13,883 bases of DNA from an uncultured Bacteroidota bacterium (lineage in GTDB: Bacteria; Bacteroidota; Bacteroidia; Chitinophagales; Chitinophagaceae), in contig CAIRNW010000223.1 of the NCBI GenBank assembly GCA_903879995.1, forward strand, positions 1 to 13,883, written 5' to 3'. The notes beneath the pieces are model-generated. The model saw only the letters and a program-made list of their open reading frames with translations. It had not been told where the DNA came from and searched no databases. Numbering within the stretch: the stretch's first letter is position 1; each line of letters begins with the position of its first letter. Both the position numbers and the translations under genes were made by a program. Below, piece after piece: positions 13,204-13,883 of this stretch.

Positions 13204-13883
13204 ATGCAATTTTCTCGTTTTGCGCAAACAGCATTGTTTGCAACACTATCCCTATGCGCTTTAGTGAACACCTCCTTGGTGGCGCAGGTGAAATTATCTG
13301 AACTCAATTCGTCCTACTTCCAGGCATTGGGGGCGCGTAATTTAGGGCCCTCTACCATGAGTGGTCGAATTACCTCTATTGTGGGTGCAGTACAAGAGGG
13401 GCAAGTCAATTTATTTGTGGGCACAGCAGGAGGAGGAATTTGGAAAAGCCTCAACGGGGGGTATACTTTTATTCCTGTGTTTGATAAATACTGTCAGTCA
13501 ATTGGAGCTTTGGCGTTAGATCCAAAATCTCCTCGCACTATTTATGCCGCCACGGGTGAGAGTAATATGCGTAATTCTGTTTCTATTGGAGATGGAATCT
13601 ACAAATCAACAGATGCTGGTGCTAACTGGCAAAAACTCGGACTCGACAGCACTGAGCATATCAGTAAGATTTTAATAAACCCCAATGACAATAAGCATTT
13701 GTTAGTTGCGGTGCCGGGTCCACTTTGGTCTTCCAGCAAACACCGCGGCTTGTATGAGAGTAAAGATGCAGGAAAGACCTGGAATAAAATTTTGTATGTA
13801 GATGAGAACACAGGTTGTGCGGACATTGCGCAGAGCCCTCGTGATCCCAATATTATTTTTGCCAGCTTTTGGCAATTTAGAAG
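13204..13883 (+). CDS. Secreted BNR/VPS10-type beta-propeller protein, 3' partial
   Basis: An open frame from ATG 13204 runs to the last base without a stop (226 complete codons). It has a signal peptide (about 1-27, ending LVA before QVKLSELN). The mature start YFQALGARNLGPSTMSGRI resembles the large (about 1000-residue) exported Sortilin/VPS10-like proteins of Bacteroidota, often loosely named glycosyl hydrolases. Asp-box (BNR) motifs SxDxGxxW occur at 13606-13629 (STDAGANW) and 13759-13782 (SKDAGKTW), with a degenerate copy SLNGGYTF at 13447-13470; each lies in a propeller blade. No catalytic residues can be identified, and no glycosidase activity should be assumed from the Asp boxes. It follows the LolA-like gene by 7 bp and is probably co-transcribed with it. 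Confidence 0.88.
   Translation, partial: MQFSRFAQTALFATLSLCALVNTSLVAQVKLSELNSSYFQALGARNLGPSTMSGRITSIVGAVQEGQVNLFVGTAGGGIWKSLNGGYTFIPVFDKYCQSIGALALDPKSPRTIYAATGESNMRNSVSIGDGIYKSTDAGANWQKLGLDSTEHISKILINPNDNKHLLVAVPGPLWSSSKHRGLYESKDAGKTWNKILYVDENTGCADIAQSPRDPNIIFASFWQFR

Noticed and set aside
12903..13307. 134-residue open frame on the minus strand across the end of the LolA-like gene and the start of the propeller gene
   Set aside because: It is antisense to two well-supported genes with signal peptides, has no family motif, and its composition looks like a shadow of the coding strand.
1..13883. CRISPR arrays, insertion sequences, tRNA or rRNA genes, phage or defence genes
   Set aside because: No direct-repeat arrays, transposase-like proteins, terminal inverted repeats or RNA gene signatures were visible; almost all sequence is covered by ordinary coding genes.

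Overview
The window looks like ordinary chromosome from a member of the Bacteroidota, most likely the Chitinophagales/Chitinophagaceae. The grounds are a low to middling GC content, families typical of the phylum (a DUF4369-TlpA thioredoxin protein, a DUF5683 protein next to parB, a DUF6089-like barrel, a PorT-type barrel), almost no Shine-Dalgarno sequences, and repeated TAnnTTTG promoter boxes just upstream of start codons. The taxon is an inference from these traits. I see no mobile element, CRISPR array, tRNA, rRNA or phage gene.

Layout. Bases 1-1055 (+) hold the 3' part of an envelope TlpA-like oxidoreductase. It runs tail to tail into a minus-strand cluster read from 4164 down to 1061: parA, parB, a DUF5683 membrane protein and dapB. 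Divergent from parA is a four-helix membrane metallophosphoesterase (4264-5517, +), followed by a small outer-membrane barrel (5593-6174, +) and the Lon protease (6299-8701, +). Lon runs tail to tail, with overlapping stop codons, into a minus-strand pair: a GT4 glycosyltransferase (10431-9274) and the tRNA-modification enzyme TsaC (9270-8698). Divergent from the glycosyltransferase is dapD (10492-11307, +), which converges on a DUF6089-like barrel (12253-11312, -). After the largest gap (about 230 bp, with two dyad symmetries) comes a likely two-gene plus-strand unit: a LolA-like periplasmic protein (12486-13196) and the 5' part of a large secreted BNR/VPS10-type beta-propeller protein (13204 to the window end).

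How the genes fit together. ParA and ParB segregate the chromosome. dapB and dapD, in separate transcription units, supply meso-diaminopimelate and lysine. Lon does protein quality control and TsaC makes the t6A precursor for tRNA. The rest are envelope proteins. The most useful signals are regulatory: predicted promoter boxes that would give leaderless or nearly leaderless mRNAs, a CRP/FNR-like palindrome in the 12.3-12.4 kb gap, and an in-frame stop codon just upstream of a TTG-started barrel gene. I found no convincing new biological system; this is mainly housekeeping sequence.
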